Source of the DNA: a virus | Strand: one strand, 5' to 3' | DNA: 37,072 bases | Virus record (IMG/VR): IMGVR_UViG_3300025118_000059 | Location: 1 to 37,072 of that record | Shown: piece after piece, positions 14,329-22,648 of the stretch | Layout: the number at the start of each line of letters is the position of its first letter | How positions within the stretch are numbered: position 1 is the stretch's first letter | Program-made: the position numbers and the translations under genes | The notes under the pieces: model-generated | What the model was told of the DNA's origin: nothing | What the model saw: the letters and a program-made list of their open reading frames with translations, nothing else | Databases searched by the model: none

Positions 14329-14360
14329 ACCCCTATAGTGTTATACTGTAGGGGTTTTTT
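14329..14360 (+). terminator. Rho-independent terminator after SSB
   Basis: An 11-bp stem (ACCCCTATAGT with ACTGTAGGGGT, one G-U pair; 14329-14339 and 14345-14355), a 5-nt loop and a T6 run. Genes downstream are presumably read by partial read-through or by promoters not recognised here. Confidence 0.85.
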
Positions 14361-14380
14361 ATTATTTAAAGGAAGTACAT

Positions 14381-14872
14381 ATGTTCATAGAGTTGAAACC
14401 GTCAGACAAACAGATACTACAGGCTGTTAAGATGGGTCAAGAAATGGGAACACTTAGGAATAGTATATCTAAGGGTCAAGGCAACCAAGCAGGGTTTATA
14501 GGTGAGTTAGTCGTAGGTGAGTACTTAGGTGCTGAACAGACAAACACCTATGAGTATGACCTCACGCTACCTAATGGTAAGACTATTGACGTTAAAACTA
14601 AGCGTTGTAACTCAGAGCCTAAGCCAGAATATGATGCCTCTATCAGTTCTTTTAACACAAAGCAACAGTGTGACTATTATGTCTTTACACGTCTTCTCAA
14701 TGACTACTCAGTTCTGTGGATTGCAGGGTATGTAGAGAAAGAGGTATACTTTAATCAAGCAGTAGAGAGAAAGAAGGGGGAACGTGATCCAACTAATGGA
14801 TTCCTCTTCCGGTCTAACTGTTGGAATTTGCCTTACGGTGAGTTGAAGGACATTAAGGAATTATTAAAATAA
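14381..14872 (+). CDS. PD-(D/E)XK nuclease-like protein (163 aa)
   Basis: The order GFIGELVVGEYL (about 47-58), YDLTLPNGKTIDVKTKRC (about 67-84) and a later Gln/Lys region matches the PD-(D/E)XK fold: an early helix Glu, then D-x(n)-D-V-K. Such folds include resolvases and restriction-like nucleases. The protein may cut phage or host DNA, but an inactive or regulatory role is possible. Its SD is AAGGAAG. It lies between SSB and ThyX in the replication arm. No closer family is recognised. Confidence 0.6.
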   Translation: MFIELKPSDKQILQAVKMGQEMGTLRNSISKGQGNQAGFIGELVVGEYLGAEQTNTYEYDLTLPNGKTIDVKTKRCNSEPKPEYDASISSFNTKQQCDYYVFTRLLNDYSVLWIAGYVEKEVYFNQAVERKKGERDPTNGFLFRSNCWNLPYGELKDIKELLK

Positions 14873-14884
14873 ACAGGAGAAAAC

Positions 14885-15217
14885 ATGGGTAGCGGAACAG
14901 ACAACATAGAAGAGTTCTTGGAAGAAGATACAGCACTCCGTAAGAAGAATGCTGAAGCTGCTCACCCAGAACACGCACAGCAGAACCGCTATGGTGATTG
15001 GTGGTGGTGGGAAGAAGTAAAGCCTAACACCTACCTATTCAATATAACGGGTACGTGCATGATGATGTGCCGTACTATGGGTGATCCTAAACTAGACACG
15101 ATAATTGCCTTTGACCCTAGTGGTGGCCCTTACATCTCGTTAATCACTCTAATAGAGGGTAAGGCTATCAAACGTATCAGAGTTACAGAAGAAGGTTATG
15201 TGGCGGATGTAACATAA
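14885..15217 (+). CDS. Unknown 110-aa protein with a four-tryptophan run
   Basis: Begins MGSGTDNIEEFLEEDTALRK with an SD of AGGAG and follows the nuclease-like gene by 12 bases. It contains GDWWWWEEV at about 38-46 and a later hydrophobic beta-rich region (LDTIIAFDPSGGPYISLITL). The Trp cluster is unusual and could form a hydrophobic interaction surface. No family recognised. Confidence 0.65.
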   Translation: MGSGTDNIEEFLEEDTALRKKNAEAAHPEHAQQNRYGDWWWWEEVKPNTYLFNITGTCMMMCRTMGDPKLDTIIAFDPSGGPYISLITLIEGKAIKRIRVTEEGYVADVT

Positions 15218-15279
15218 ACATTACATTAAGATTAGATACTGTAATATACATTTTACAAGAATGAAACAGAGTACAAGTT

Positions 15280-15951
15280 ATGAAACAAATTAAAGTAGAA
15301 CTAGTAGCCTGTTGCTGCACTGACTTAGACACAGTGAATGCTGCAAGGGTATCCTTTGATAAGGAGAGTGAGTGGGAGTCTATTTGGGACACAGAGGATG
15401 AGCCGCCACTAAAGTCAGAGGATGAAAAGCTAATCAAGTACCTAGCTAAACATAAACATATGACACCATTCCGGCACAACTTTGTTAAGCTACGGGTGAA
15501 GGCTCCTATCTTCTTAGCAGCTCAGTTGAAGAAGCATCAGGCAGGCTTGAGTTGGAATGAAGTCAGTCGGAGGTATGTGTCTAGTGAGCCTGAGTTCTAT
15601 CAGCCTGAAGTGTGGCGAGGTAAGCCCGATGGTTCAATTAAACAGGGCAGTGGTGATGCTCATGTAGACAATGAACGCTGGCTCTGGGACTACCACATCT
15701 ACGTTAACAAGTGCGTGGAAATGTATCAGACCATGCTCAACGAGGACGTAGCACCTGAGATGGCTCGTATGGTCTTGCCTCAGAGCATGATGACTGAGTG
15801 GATATGGAGTGGCAATCTCTTAGCCTTTGCTCATGTGTACAAAGAACGTAAGGCAGCAGGCGCACAACAGGAAGCACAAGTCTTTGCTAAACAATTGAAT
15901 GAAGCTATGGGTGGATTAGCGCCTGTTAGCTGGGAGGCGTTAACTAAATGA
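15280..15951 (+). CDS. thyX: Flavin-dependent thymidylate synthase
   Basis: A 223-residue ThyX. Recognisable parts are NAARVSFDKES at about 20-30, HMTPFRHNFVKLRVKAPIF at about 60-78, the signature region KKHQAGLSWNEVSRRYV at 84-100, and the C-terminal ARMVLPQSMMTEWIWSGNL region. It makes dTMP from dUMP with methylenetetrahydrofolate, FAD and NADPH, supplying thymidylate for phage DNA without releasing dihydrofolate. The classic RHR-x7-S motif reads here KHQ-x8-S, a variant I associate with marine phage ThyX proteins. It lies with the ribonucleotide reductase in the same operon. Confidence 0.92.
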   Translation: MKQIKVELVACCCTDLDTVNAARVSFDKESEWESIWDTEDEPPLKSEDEKLIKYLAKHKHMTPFRHNFVKLRVKAPIFLAAQLKKHQAGLSWNEVSRRYVSSEPEFYQPEVWRGKPDGSIKQGSGDAHVDNERWLWDYHIYVNKCVEMYQTMLNEDVAPEMARMVLPQSMMTEWIWSGNLLAFAHVYKERKAAGAQQEAQVFAKQLNEAMGGLAPVSWEALTK

Positions 15952-16049
15952 TGTTCTTGAATCACTTTGATGAAATTATGAAGGGCTTTAAGTGTGACTT
16001 TAACACTGCCCTACAACTCTACCAACGAGGTACAACATGGGAGGATTAA
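15948..16049 (+). CDS. Tiny protein after thyX (33 aa, unknown)
   Basis: ATG at 15948 overlaps the thyX stop as ATGA. The protein is MMFLNHFDEIMKGFKCDFNT then ALQLYQRGTTWED, ending one base before the next start. The end of this frame carries the GGGAGG SD of the following gene. It reads like the small helical proteins phages often encode between larger genes. A second in-frame ATG at 15951 is equally plausible. Confidence 0.55.
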   Translation: MMFLNHFDEIMKGFKCDFNTALQLYQRGTTWED

Positions 16050-16301
16050 ATGATTAGTCTAATAACTGAGGTATTATGGCTCGCTGCTGCACTAGGTGTA
16101 CTCAGCACGGTAGTCTTAGTGATCTTACCAGAAGCGTATGAACACTATAAGTACAACAAGCACGACATAGATACCGAGAGCCGTATATATACTATTGTAG
16201 TAGATGCTATTGAAGAGCATAAAGAGACAGGCAAACCCGTAACCATACTTATTTCAGGTGAAGAACACGACGATGAAGAAACCAACAGCGAAGAAGAATA
16301 A
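16050..16301 (+). CDS. Small N-terminal membrane protein (83 aa)
   Basis: Begins MISLITEVLWLAAALGVLST followed by VVLVILPEAYEHY: one long N-terminal membrane segment, then a charged cytoplasmic or periplasmic domain and an acidic tail (GEEHDDEETNSEEE). SD is GGGAGG. Function unknown. It overlaps phoH by 29 bases. Confidence 0.65.
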   Translation: MISLITEVLWLAAALGVLSTVVLVILPEAYEHYKYNKHDIDTESRIYTIVVDAIEEHKETGKPVTILISGEEHDDEETNSEEE

Positions 16302-16947
16302 TAGTGGGTCTATTCAGTTAGTACCCTTGTCCTTAGCACAGAGTTACTACATAACATCTATCGAAGAGAAGGTAGTGTCTGTAGGTATGGGCTTTGCGGG
16401 TAGTGGTAAGACATACATTGCAGCCACCAAAGCAGCCCAGTTTAAGATAGATAACCGTAAGGAAGGTAAGATCATCCTCTGCAGACCTAATGTGTCTGAT
16501 AGCCGATCTATTGGCTACCTAAAGGGAACCTTAGAAGAGAAGATGGAGAGTTGGGTAGTGCCTTATATGGATGTCTTAAAGCGACACCTCAACGGTAAGG
16601 TTGAAGAGTATGTCGCAAACGAGACTATACAGGTCGTACCCTTTGAATACATGCAGGGCAGAACGTGGGACAATAGCTTTATCATGTTAGATGAGGCACA
16701 ACACACTAGCCCTAAAGAGATGGAGATGTTTCTTAAGCGTATTGGTACTGGGTCTACAGTAGTTATTACTGGTGACTTAGATCAGTCAGCTAAGGGACAA
16801 TCTAGTGGCTTAAAGAGCCTGTTAGACATGCAGACAAGAGTGAAGTATATACAGGAGTTTATTGGTATCACTGAGTTTAAAGACCCTGATGATATCGTAC
16901 GATCAGACTTCTGCCGTATTATAACTAAAGCCTATTCGGAGGTTTAA
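16273..16947 (+). CDS. phoH: PhoH-like ATPase
   Basis: The protein begins MKKPTAKKNNSG. It has a Walker A GFAGSGKT at about 40-47, a PhoH-type segment CRPNVSDSRSIGYLKGTLEE, a Walker B FIMLDEAQHTS and the terminal motif VVITGDLDQSAKGQSSGLKS. PhoH is an NTPase, possibly RNA-acting, common in marine phages and often linked to phosphate stress, though its role in infection is unsettled. An alternative GTG start at 16258 adds five residues. Cotranscribed with thyX and the primase-helicase. Confidence 0.9.
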   Translation: MKKPTAKKNNSGSIQLVPLSLAQSYYITSIEEKVVSVGMGFAGSGKTYIAATKAAQFKIDNRKEGKIILCRPNVSDSRSIGYLKGTLEEKMESWVVPYMDVLKRHLNGKVEEYVANETIQVVPFEYMQGRTWDNSFIMLDEAQHTSPKEMEMFLKRIGTGSTVVITGDLDQSAKGQSSGLKSLLDMQTRVKYIQEFIGITEFKDPDDIVRSDFCRIITKAYSEV

Positions 16948-17178
16948 ATGATTAACATTAATGATGAGCTACAGTGGTGTGAGGTACGTGACCTAATCAC
17001 TGTCGAAACACTACAGGAAGCGCATAGTACTTTAACGCACTCTAGTAAAGATCCTTACTTAGAAGCAACTGAGCGTATCAATGAACAGCAGTTATTAGCG
17101 TCGATTGAACATATCTTAAAATACTTCTTACATGAGAGTGATTATAATGAATGGATCAACAAAACATACGGACGCTAG
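16948..17178 (+). CDS. Unknown small protein between phoH and primase (76 aa)
   Basis: Begins MININDELQWCEVRDLITVE directly after the phoH stop with SD GGAGG. Acidic and helical (ATERINEQQLLASIEHILKY). Its end overlaps the primase start by about 32 bases, which indicates coupled translation. No family recognised. Confidence 0.65.
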   Translation: MININDELQWCEVRDLITVETLQEAHSTLTHSSKDPYLEATERINEQQLLASIEHILKYFLHESDYNEWINKTYGR

Positions 17179-18838
17179 TCGTCAAACAGTAGGTAGAGAG
17201 CCTTGTCCTAAGTGTGGTAGTAAAGACAATCTAGCGCGTTATGCTGATGGTCACGCTACGTGTTACGGTGCATCCTGTGACTACTTTGAGAGTGTGACTG
17301 GTAATACAGGATACGGTGAAGAACAAGCACGTAAACGTAGTGTGTCTGTTGTAGTGAATAATGCACAGATACCTGAGAAGGCAGTATATAGCCGCATCAA
17401 GGATCGTCGTATCTCTGAGGCTATCTGTAAGAAGTACGGTGTTAAGGTAGAGAATGACGAATGGGGTAATATCTCTAAGCATTACTACCCTTACTTCACT
17501 AAGGTGGGTGTAGGCTACCAGCAGACAGGGTATAAGAGTCGTATTTGTTCTAATAAGACGTTTCCTACTTATGGTAATACGAATAAGGCAGGACTGTTCG
17601 GACAACAGCTCTTTGAAGGTGAGACTGGACGTTACATTACAGTAACTGAAGGGGAGCTAGATGCATTAGCTGTATCTGAGATGTTCGATGGTAAGTGGCC
17701 TGTAGTTAGCCTTAAGAATGGTGCAGGATCAGCACGTAGAAACATACAGGACTCCTTAGAGTTCTTAGAGGGATTCGAGAATGTGATCCTGTGCTTCGAT
17801 CAAGATTCTGCTGGTAGAGCAGCTGTAGAAGACGTATGTGATCTATTCTCGCCTAATAAGGTCAAGATCATGTCTATGCCTCTTAAGGATGCATCTGAGA
17901 TGCTCTTAGAGAATAAGGTTAGAGACTTCACTAAGGCATGGTGGGAGTCACCTACATATAAGCCTGTAGGTATTGTGAGTCCTGCTACAGACACATCCGT
18001 ATGGGATAACTTTGTGTCTAGAGGTCAAGAAGAGGTCACACCGTTCCCTTCTGCCTTTGGTACTCTAAATAATATGATGAATGGTGGTATTGCAGCAGGT
18101 GAGATTACGACAATTGGTGCTTTAACTAGTATCGGTAAGTCTACAATGGTATACAATCTAATCTATGGGATGGTTAGTGAGTCTAATAAGAAGATTGGCT
18201 GTATCCTATTAGAGTCTAATCCAGCTGAAACAGTAGAGAAGCTACTCTCTGTACATATACAGGAGAATATCTCTAACGTACCGATGCAGGAGCGTGACTA
18301 CACTAAGTATAAGGACGCTTACGACGAGTTCTTTTCAGCAGACAAGCTACACATTCTTGATCATCAAGGAGCCGTAGATAGTGATGAACTGTTCTCTAAG
18401 ATGCGTTATTTAGTCAAAGGGATGGATTGTAATATATTAGTCTTAGACCCTCTACAGGCTGCTGTAACGAGCAATGAGAATGGTACAATAGATGACTTCA
18501 TGGATCGTTGTCTGAAGTTGACACAAGAAACTGGAGTTAGTATTATCATTGTTAGCCACATGCGTAAGCCTTTTGTTAAGGAAGCACATGATGTGAGTGA
18601 ATACGATTTGAAGGGTTCAGGCTCTATTAACCAAATCTCATTCAATACGATTCTACTGAGTCGTGATAAAATGGCTGAAGATGACTACGCTAAGAACTGT
18701 ACTAAGGTACAACTAGTGAAGTGTCGTCGTACAGGTAATACAGGTGATGCTGGTTGGTTACATTATAACGCCAACACTACACGACTAGAGAGGGGTATAG
18801 ACCCTAAGCTAAAGGAGACAGAGGATTATGACTTTTAA
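17147..18838 (+). CDS. T7-type primase-helicase
   Basis: About 563 residues. An N-terminal zinc ribbon has CPKCGSKDNLARYADGHATC then C six residues later. A TOPRIM primase core follows, with TVTEGELDALAVSEMF and VILCFDQDSAGRAAVEDV. The DnaB-like hexameric helicase has Walker A TSIGKST near residue 328, Walker B NILVLDPLQAA and a C-terminal arginine-finger region (CRRTGNTGDAGWLHY). It unwinds the fork and primes lagging-strand synthesis, as T7 gp4 does. The start at 17147 (MNGSTKHT) has a GAGAG-like SD; the ATG at 17132 would add five residues. Walker A has Ala in place of the first Gly. Confidence 0.93.
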   Translation: MNGSTKHTDASRQTVGREPCPKCGSKDNLARYADGHATCYGASCDYFESVTGNTGYGEEQARKRSVSVVVNNAQIPEKAVYSRIKDRRISEAICKKYGVKVENDEWGNISKHYYPYFTKVGVGYQQTGYKSRICSNKTFPTYGNTNKAGLFGQQLFEGETGRYITVTEGELDALAVSEMFDGKWPVVSLKNGAGSARRNIQDSLEFLEGFENVILCFDQDSAGRAAVEDVCDLFSPNKVKIMSMPLKDASEMLLENKVRDFTKAWWESPTYKPVGIVSPATDTSVWDNFVSRGQEEVTPFPSAFGTLNNMMNGGIAAGEITTIGALTSIGKSTMVYNLIYGMVSESNKKIGCILLESNPAETVEKLLSVHIQENISNVPMQERDYTKYKDAYDEFFSADKLHILDHQGAVDSDELFSKMRYLVKGMDCNILVLDPLQAAVTSNENGTIDDFMDRCLKLTQETGVSIIIVSHMRKPFVKEAHDVSEYDLKGSGSINQISFNTILLSRDKMAEDDYAKNCTKVQLVKCRRTGNTGDAGWLHYNANTTRLERGIDPKLKETEDYDF

Positions 18839-19178
18839 GTGGACTGACGTAACGACAGAATTGCCCTTAGATGCTGAGGCATACCTTGTATCAGTAACAT
18901 GTATATGGGGTCAAGGGAGTTCACATCACAGTATCGCTAGGTACATTAAGTCTGAAGAGTGCTGGGTAGATGCTTGTTATTCCGATGACTGGCTAGAGGG
19001 AGTAACACATTGGACGAGACTCCCTAAAGCTCCTGAGATTACTAACAAGCCTATTAAGAAAGAGGCAGGTTTTGATCCACATATTGCTTGTTATGCTTAC
19101 CCGTGCTGTGATGAAAATCCTCTAGGATGTACAGTTATTTACGGTTGTGATGCAGAGCCATACGGACATAGGGGGTAG
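18828..19178 (+). CDS. DUF551-like protein (116 aa)
   Basis: The opening pattern, MTFKWTDVTTELPLDAEAYL, then IARYIKSEECWVD, then EGVTHWTRLPKAP, follows the DUF551 form (W...LP...V...W...VTHW..LP..P), a phage-associated domain of unknown function. A Cys-rich C-terminal extension (CYAYPCCDENPLGCTVIYGC) is less usual and might bind metal. It overlaps the end of the primase-helicase by 11 bases and precedes the polymerase by 3. Confidence 0.65.
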   Translation: MTFKWTDVTTELPLDAEAYLVSVTCIWGQGSSHHSIARYIKSEECWVDACYSDDWLEGVTHWTRLPKAPEITNKPIKKEAGFDPHIACYAYPCCDENPLGCTVIYGCDAEPYGHRG

Positions 19179-19181
19179 TAA

Positions 19182-20909
19182 ATGACTAAACAGATTGTAC
19201 TAGACATAGAAGCAAACGGACTTAATCCAGACAAGATCTGGTGCATTGTCACTAAGGAAGTGATCAGTGGCGATACTGTCTGTTATGGGCCTAATGAACT
19301 AAACAACTTTAGCATAGAGGGCGTAGATGAGATCATCGGTCACAATATTCTCGGTTATGATATTCCTGTACTTGAGCGTTTACTTTCCATTGACTTTAGT
19401 GGTGTTAGGCTTACTGACACTCTGGTTATGTCTCGCTTATTTAATCCTGTACGTGAAGGGGGACATTCCCTCGCGGCATGGGGAGAACGATTAGGGTTTC
19501 CTAAAGGCGATCACACTGACTTCAGCCAGTATAGTGAAGAGATGTTAGATTACTGTGTACAGGATGTAGAAGTGAATACTAGAGCCTACACAATGCTCCT
19601 GAAGGAGACTGAAGGGTTCTCTGAAGAGAGTATTCAATTAGAGATGGATGTCCATAGGATCATAGCAGAACAATCCCGTAATGGATGGTTGTTAGATGAA
19701 GGTAAGGCATTCATGCTACTAGCAGAGCTAAAGGAGAAGATGCTAGATGCTGAAGAGCAGGTACACAATAGGTTCTTACCGCTACCTGTGTGGGTAAAGA
19801 AGAATTACCCTAAGAATCCTTACAAGAAGAATGGTGAGAAGGCAGCTATCCTAATCAAACATGAAGCTGAAGGGGTGCACTATAATGAAGAAGGATCGTA
19901 TGGTATTATTACCTACCCACCCTTTAAATTAAGCAGCAGACAACAGATTGGAAGGTATTTAAAGCACTTTGGGTGGGAGCCTAAAGAGTTTACAGAGAGT
20001 GGCTTACCTAAAGTAAATGAAAAGATACTTGAGAAGGTAGACATACCGGAGGCACAACTCATTAAGGACTATCTCTTATTACAGAAGCGTATAGCGCAGG
20101 TTCAGAGTTGGATTAACTCAGTAGAGGATGATGGTAGGGTTCACGGATTTGTTAATCCATTAGGCGCACAGACAAATCGTATGACGCATAGCAGCCCTAA
20201 TTTAGCACAAGTGCCTGCATCCTACAGCCCTTATGGTCAAGAGTGTAGAGAGTGTTGGACGGTGCCAGCGGGATATAAGCTCGTTGGTTGTGATGCAAGT
20301 GGTTTAGAATTAAGAATGCTCGCCCATTTCATGAATGATGAAGACTACACACAGGAGATACTAGATGGCGACATACACACAGCTAACCAGATTGCAGCCC
20401 AGTTACCTGAGCGTTCACAAGCGAAGACCTTTATCTACGGTTTCCTCTATGGAGCAGGGGATGCAAAGGTCGGAGAAATTGTTAACGGAACTGCTAAAGA
20501 CGGTAAGGCTCTTAAAGAACGATTCCTTAATGCAACACCAGCACTTAAGAGATTGCGAGAACAAGTTACTAAAGCTGCTGGAAGAGGGTATCTAAAGGGT
20601 TTAGACGGACGTAAGATATGGATCAAGTCAGACCACTCAGCATTAAATTACCTCTTACAGTCAGCAGGGGCTATAGTGATGAAGAAGGCATTAGTGATTC
20701 TCTATGGCTATGCTGAGGGGGCTAAGTTAGACTTTAAGCTAGTAGGTAATATTCACGATGAAATACAAGCTGAGGTAGCTGAAGAACACGCCGAAGTGTT
20801 CGGTAAGATGGCTGTTAGTGCTATCATCGAAGCAGGTAATCAGTTAAACATGAGGTGTCCGCAGGATGGAGAGTATCAAGTTGGTACTAGCTGGGCAGAC
20901 ACACACTAA
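19182..20909 (+). CDS. Family A DNA polymerase with 3'-5' exonuclease
   Basis: 575 residues. The N-terminal proofreading exonuclease has VLDIEANGL (Asp8, Glu10), IIGHNILGYDIPVLE and YCVQDVEVN. The polymerase domain has motif A VGCDASGLELRMLAH near 367, motif B RSQAKTFIYGFLYGAG near 410 and motif C NIHDEIQAEV near 523. It replicates the phage genome with the adjacent primase-helicase. It is shorter than T7 gp5 (704 residues), so it may lack the thioredoxin-binding insertion and use another processivity device; this was inferred from length only. Confidence 0.95.
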   Translation: MTKQIVLDIEANGLNPDKIWCIVTKEVISGDTVCYGPNELNNFSIEGVDEIIGHNILGYDIPVLERLLSIDFSGVRLTDTLVMSRLFNPVREGGHSLAAWGERLGFPKGDHTDFSQYSEEMLDYCVQDVEVNTRAYTMLLKETEGFSEESIQLEMDVHRIIAEQSRNGWLLDEGKAFMLLAELKEKMLDAEEQVHNRFLPLPVWVKKNYPKNPYKKNGEKAAILIKHEAEGVHYNEEGSYGIITYPPFKLSSRQQIGRYLKHFGWEPKEFTESGLPKVNEKILEKVDIPEAQLIKDYLLLQKRIAQVQSWINSVEDDGRVHGFVNPLGAQTNRMTHSSPNLAQVPASYSPYGQECRECWTVPAGYKLVGCDASGLELRMLAHFMNDEDYTQEILDGDIHTANQIAAQLPERSQAKTFIYGFLYGAGDAKVGEIVNGTAKDGKALKERFLNATPALKRLREQVTKAAGRGYLKGLDGRKIWIKSDHSALNYLLQSAGAIVMKKALVILYGYAEGAKLDFKLVGNIHDEIQAEVAEEHAEVFGKMAVSAIIEAGNQLNMRCPQDGEYQVGTSWADTH

Positions 20910-20918
20910 GGAGTAAGT

Positions 20919-21758
20919 ATGGGCAAGACAGTTGATACAGTAGTAGAGGACATCTACGAACTAGTAGATACAGGTAAGGTGTCTAAAGGTGTGGACGTAG
21001 ATGAAGCGTTTACGTTATTCAGTAAGAATGTAGATGAACTAGTCTACAGTAACATATTAGAGGAGCGTCAAGATAGTACAGGACTACGGATGTCCAGTAT
21101 AGGTAAGCCCGATAGGCAGATTTGGTTAAAACATAAAGGAACTGAGGCTGAGAAACTAGCACCTCATACCTTAATCAAGTTCTTGTATGGTCATATCATC
21201 GAAGAGCTAGTCTTACTTATGGTACGTCTATCTGGACATAAAGTAACCCATGAGCAGGAGCGTGTGAATATCAACGGTGTCAGTGGTTCTATGGACTGTT
21301 GTATTGACGGTACGTTGATTGATGTTAAGTCAGCCAGTAGCTTTGCCTTTAAGAAGTTTAAGGAGAATACTGTAGAGTTCGATGACCCCTTTGGTTATGT
21401 AGATCAGCTAAAGGGCTATGGTGCAGCCTTAAAGCAGGAGAAGGCAGGTTGGTTAGCTATGGATAAGGGGAATGGACATTTAGCACTGGCTATGATAGAC
21501 TTAACTCAAGGTCAGAAGATCGAGGATCGCATTGAACACATCAAGGCTGTCGTTGCAGACGAAGACACTATGCCTGATCCCTGTTATGATCCTGTACCGG
21601 ACGGCAAGAGTGGTAACATGAAACTACCTACAGGATGTTCGTACTGTAGTTATAAGAAGACATGTTATCCTAAACTACGGACATTCATATATAGTAGTGG
21701 GCCTCGATACTTAACTGAGGTTTGGAAGCTACCTAACGTATTAGAGGTAAAAGATTAA
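20919..21758 (+). CDS. Cas4/RecB-family exonuclease with C-terminal Cys cluster
   Basis: 279 residues. The nuclease core has LRMSSIGKPDRQIWLKH (about 50-66), a helix Glu in GHIIEELVLLMVRLSG and the metal site GSMDCCIDGTLIDVKSASS (D-x(n)-D-V-K), followed by a QLKGYGAAL motif. The C-terminus has CYDPVPDGKSGN... then CSYC and TC, four cysteines as in the Fe-S-bearing Cas4/AddB nucleases. It likely degrades or resects DNA ends during recombination and replication, the position T7 gp6 holds. It is 9 bases downstream of the polymerase. Confidence 0.8.
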   Translation: MGKTVDTVVEDIYELVDTGKVSKGVDVDEAFTLFSKNVDELVYSNILEERQDSTGLRMSSIGKPDRQIWLKHKGTEAEKLAPHTLIKFLYGHIIEELVLLMVRLSGHKVTHEQERVNINGVSGSMDCCIDGTLIDVKSASSFAFKKFKENTVEFDDPFGYVDQLKGYGAALKQEKAGWLAMDKGNGHLALAMIDLTQGQKIEDRIEHIKAVVADEDTMPDPCYDPVPDGKSGNMKLPTGCSYCSYKKTCYPKLRTFIYSSGPRYLTEVWKLPNVLEVKD

Positions 21759-21952
21759 TGTTATACACAGTAATAGAATCACCCCGTCCAGACCGATTCA
21801 CTAGTATGGTGAGTGGTCTACTAGACGATGGTTGGTCACTACACGGTAGCCCTTTTGTAGCCAGTACAGGCCAAATGTGTCAAGCACTAATTAAGGAAGA
21901 GAAGAAGAATGCTAAGCCAAAAGCCAAAGTTCAGGAGCAAACTGGAAGCTGA
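21758..21952 (+). CDS. DUF1737-like small protein (64 aa)
   Basis: Begins MLYTVIESPRPDRFTSMVSG and continues LLDDGWSLHGSPFVA...MCQALIKEE, the spacing of the DUF1737 domain (Y.VI...V..LL..GW...G..F.......QA). Its start overlaps the exonuclease stop as TAATG, and its last 44 bases overlap endonuclease I, whose SD lies inside it. Function unknown. Confidence 0.7.
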   Translation: MLYTVIESPRPDRFTSMVSGLLDDGWSLHGSPFVASTGQMCQALIKEEKKNAKPKAKVQEQTGS

Positions 21953-22307
21953 AGTCGCTAAGCAATTGAGTGGTTGGGAGTATGAGACTCAACGGGTAGC
22001 CTATGAGGTGCCTAAGACTTATACTCCTGACTTCACTAAAGGTATCGTCTACATTGAAGTTAAAGGTTTCTTCCGTGTAGGTGATACTGCTAAGTATAAA
22101 GCGATACATAAACAGCTACAGTCAGAAGGTAAACATTTAGTCTTTGTCTGGTCTAAGCCTAACCAAAAGGTACGAAAGGGATCTAAGATCACAAACGGAC
22201 AGTGGTGCGAAAAAGAGGGCATCAAATGGTTCGGTTTAACAGACCTAAAAGAACTAAAAGAGTGGAGTAAGAAGATTAATGACAAGAACAATCGAAGAAC
22301 TAGTTGA
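21909..22307 (+). CDS. T7-type endonuclease I (Holliday junction resolvase)
   Basis: 132 residues with the T7 gp3 pattern: the catalytic Glu helix SKLEAEVAKQL (about 9-19), YTPDF (about 38-42), IEVKGF (about 49-54) and the later GSKITNGQWCEKEGIKWFG. The Glu, Asp, Glu-x-Lys set matches the T7 active site. The dimeric enzyme resolves branched DNA before packaging. The SD is GAAGAGAAG. Neighbouring nuclease, polymerase and primase complete a T7-style replication set. Confidence 0.92.
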   Translation: MLSQKPKFRSKLEAEVAKQLSGWEYETQRVAYEVPKTYTPDFTKGIVYIEVKGFFRVGDTAKYKAIHKQLQSEGKHLVFVWSKPNQKVRKGSKITNGQWCEKEGIKWFGLTDLKELKEWSKKINDKNNRRTS

Positions 22308-22437
22308 GTATCTAGTAGAGTTCTATGATCCAGACTTACTCTGCGAGTTACTAGAGATAACCTCACAAGACATTTGTGATAGGTTTGATGATAAGCTAGA
22401 GATAGCTATAGATAAGGAGACGTTTGACGGTGAGTAG
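22279..22437 (+). CDS. Small acidic protein (52 aa, unknown)
   Basis: ATG at 22279 begins MTRTIEELVEYLVEFYDPDL and continues with an acidic helix (ITSQDICDRFDDKLEIAIDK). It overlaps the end of endonuclease I by 29 bases and fills the gap before the DUF3310 gene, overlapping it slightly. Function unknown; placement and even composition support it as a real gene. Confidence 0.6.
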   Translation: MTRTIEELVEYLVEFYDPDLLCELLEITSQDICDRFDDKLEIAIDKETFDGE

Positions 22438-22648
22438 TTTAGACGTACAGATTGGCGGTGGACACTATAAGGATCTAGCAATACAGCCTATGGAGTATTC
22501 CATGAAGAATAAGCTAGATGCCTGTCAACACACAGCTATTAAATATATTACACGATTTAGAGAGAAGGGTGGCGTTCAGGACTTAGAAAAAGCTAAGCAC
22601 TGTATCGACATGCTCATAGAGTTCGAGGAAGCAGATGGAAACAAGTAA
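22430..22648 (+). CDS. DUF3310 family protein
   Basis: IGGGHYKDLAIQPMEYSMKN, then HTAIKYITRFREKGGVQDL and EKAKHCIDMLIE match DUF3310, a small phage domain sometimes annotated as a nucleotide kinase but without proven activity. I chose the GTG at 22430 (about 10 bases after AAGGAG). A TTG at 22424 is also possible. It overlaps the reductase start by 14 bases, so a link to nucleotide metabolism is suggested by context. Confidence 0.8.
   Translation: MSSLDVQIGGGHYKDLAIQPMEYSMKNKLDACQHTAIKYITRFREKGGVQDLEKAKHCIDMLIEFEEADGNK

Noticed and set aside
15218-15279. Possible promoter in the AT-rich gap before thyX
   Set aside because: No -35/-10 pair with acceptable match and spacing could be found.
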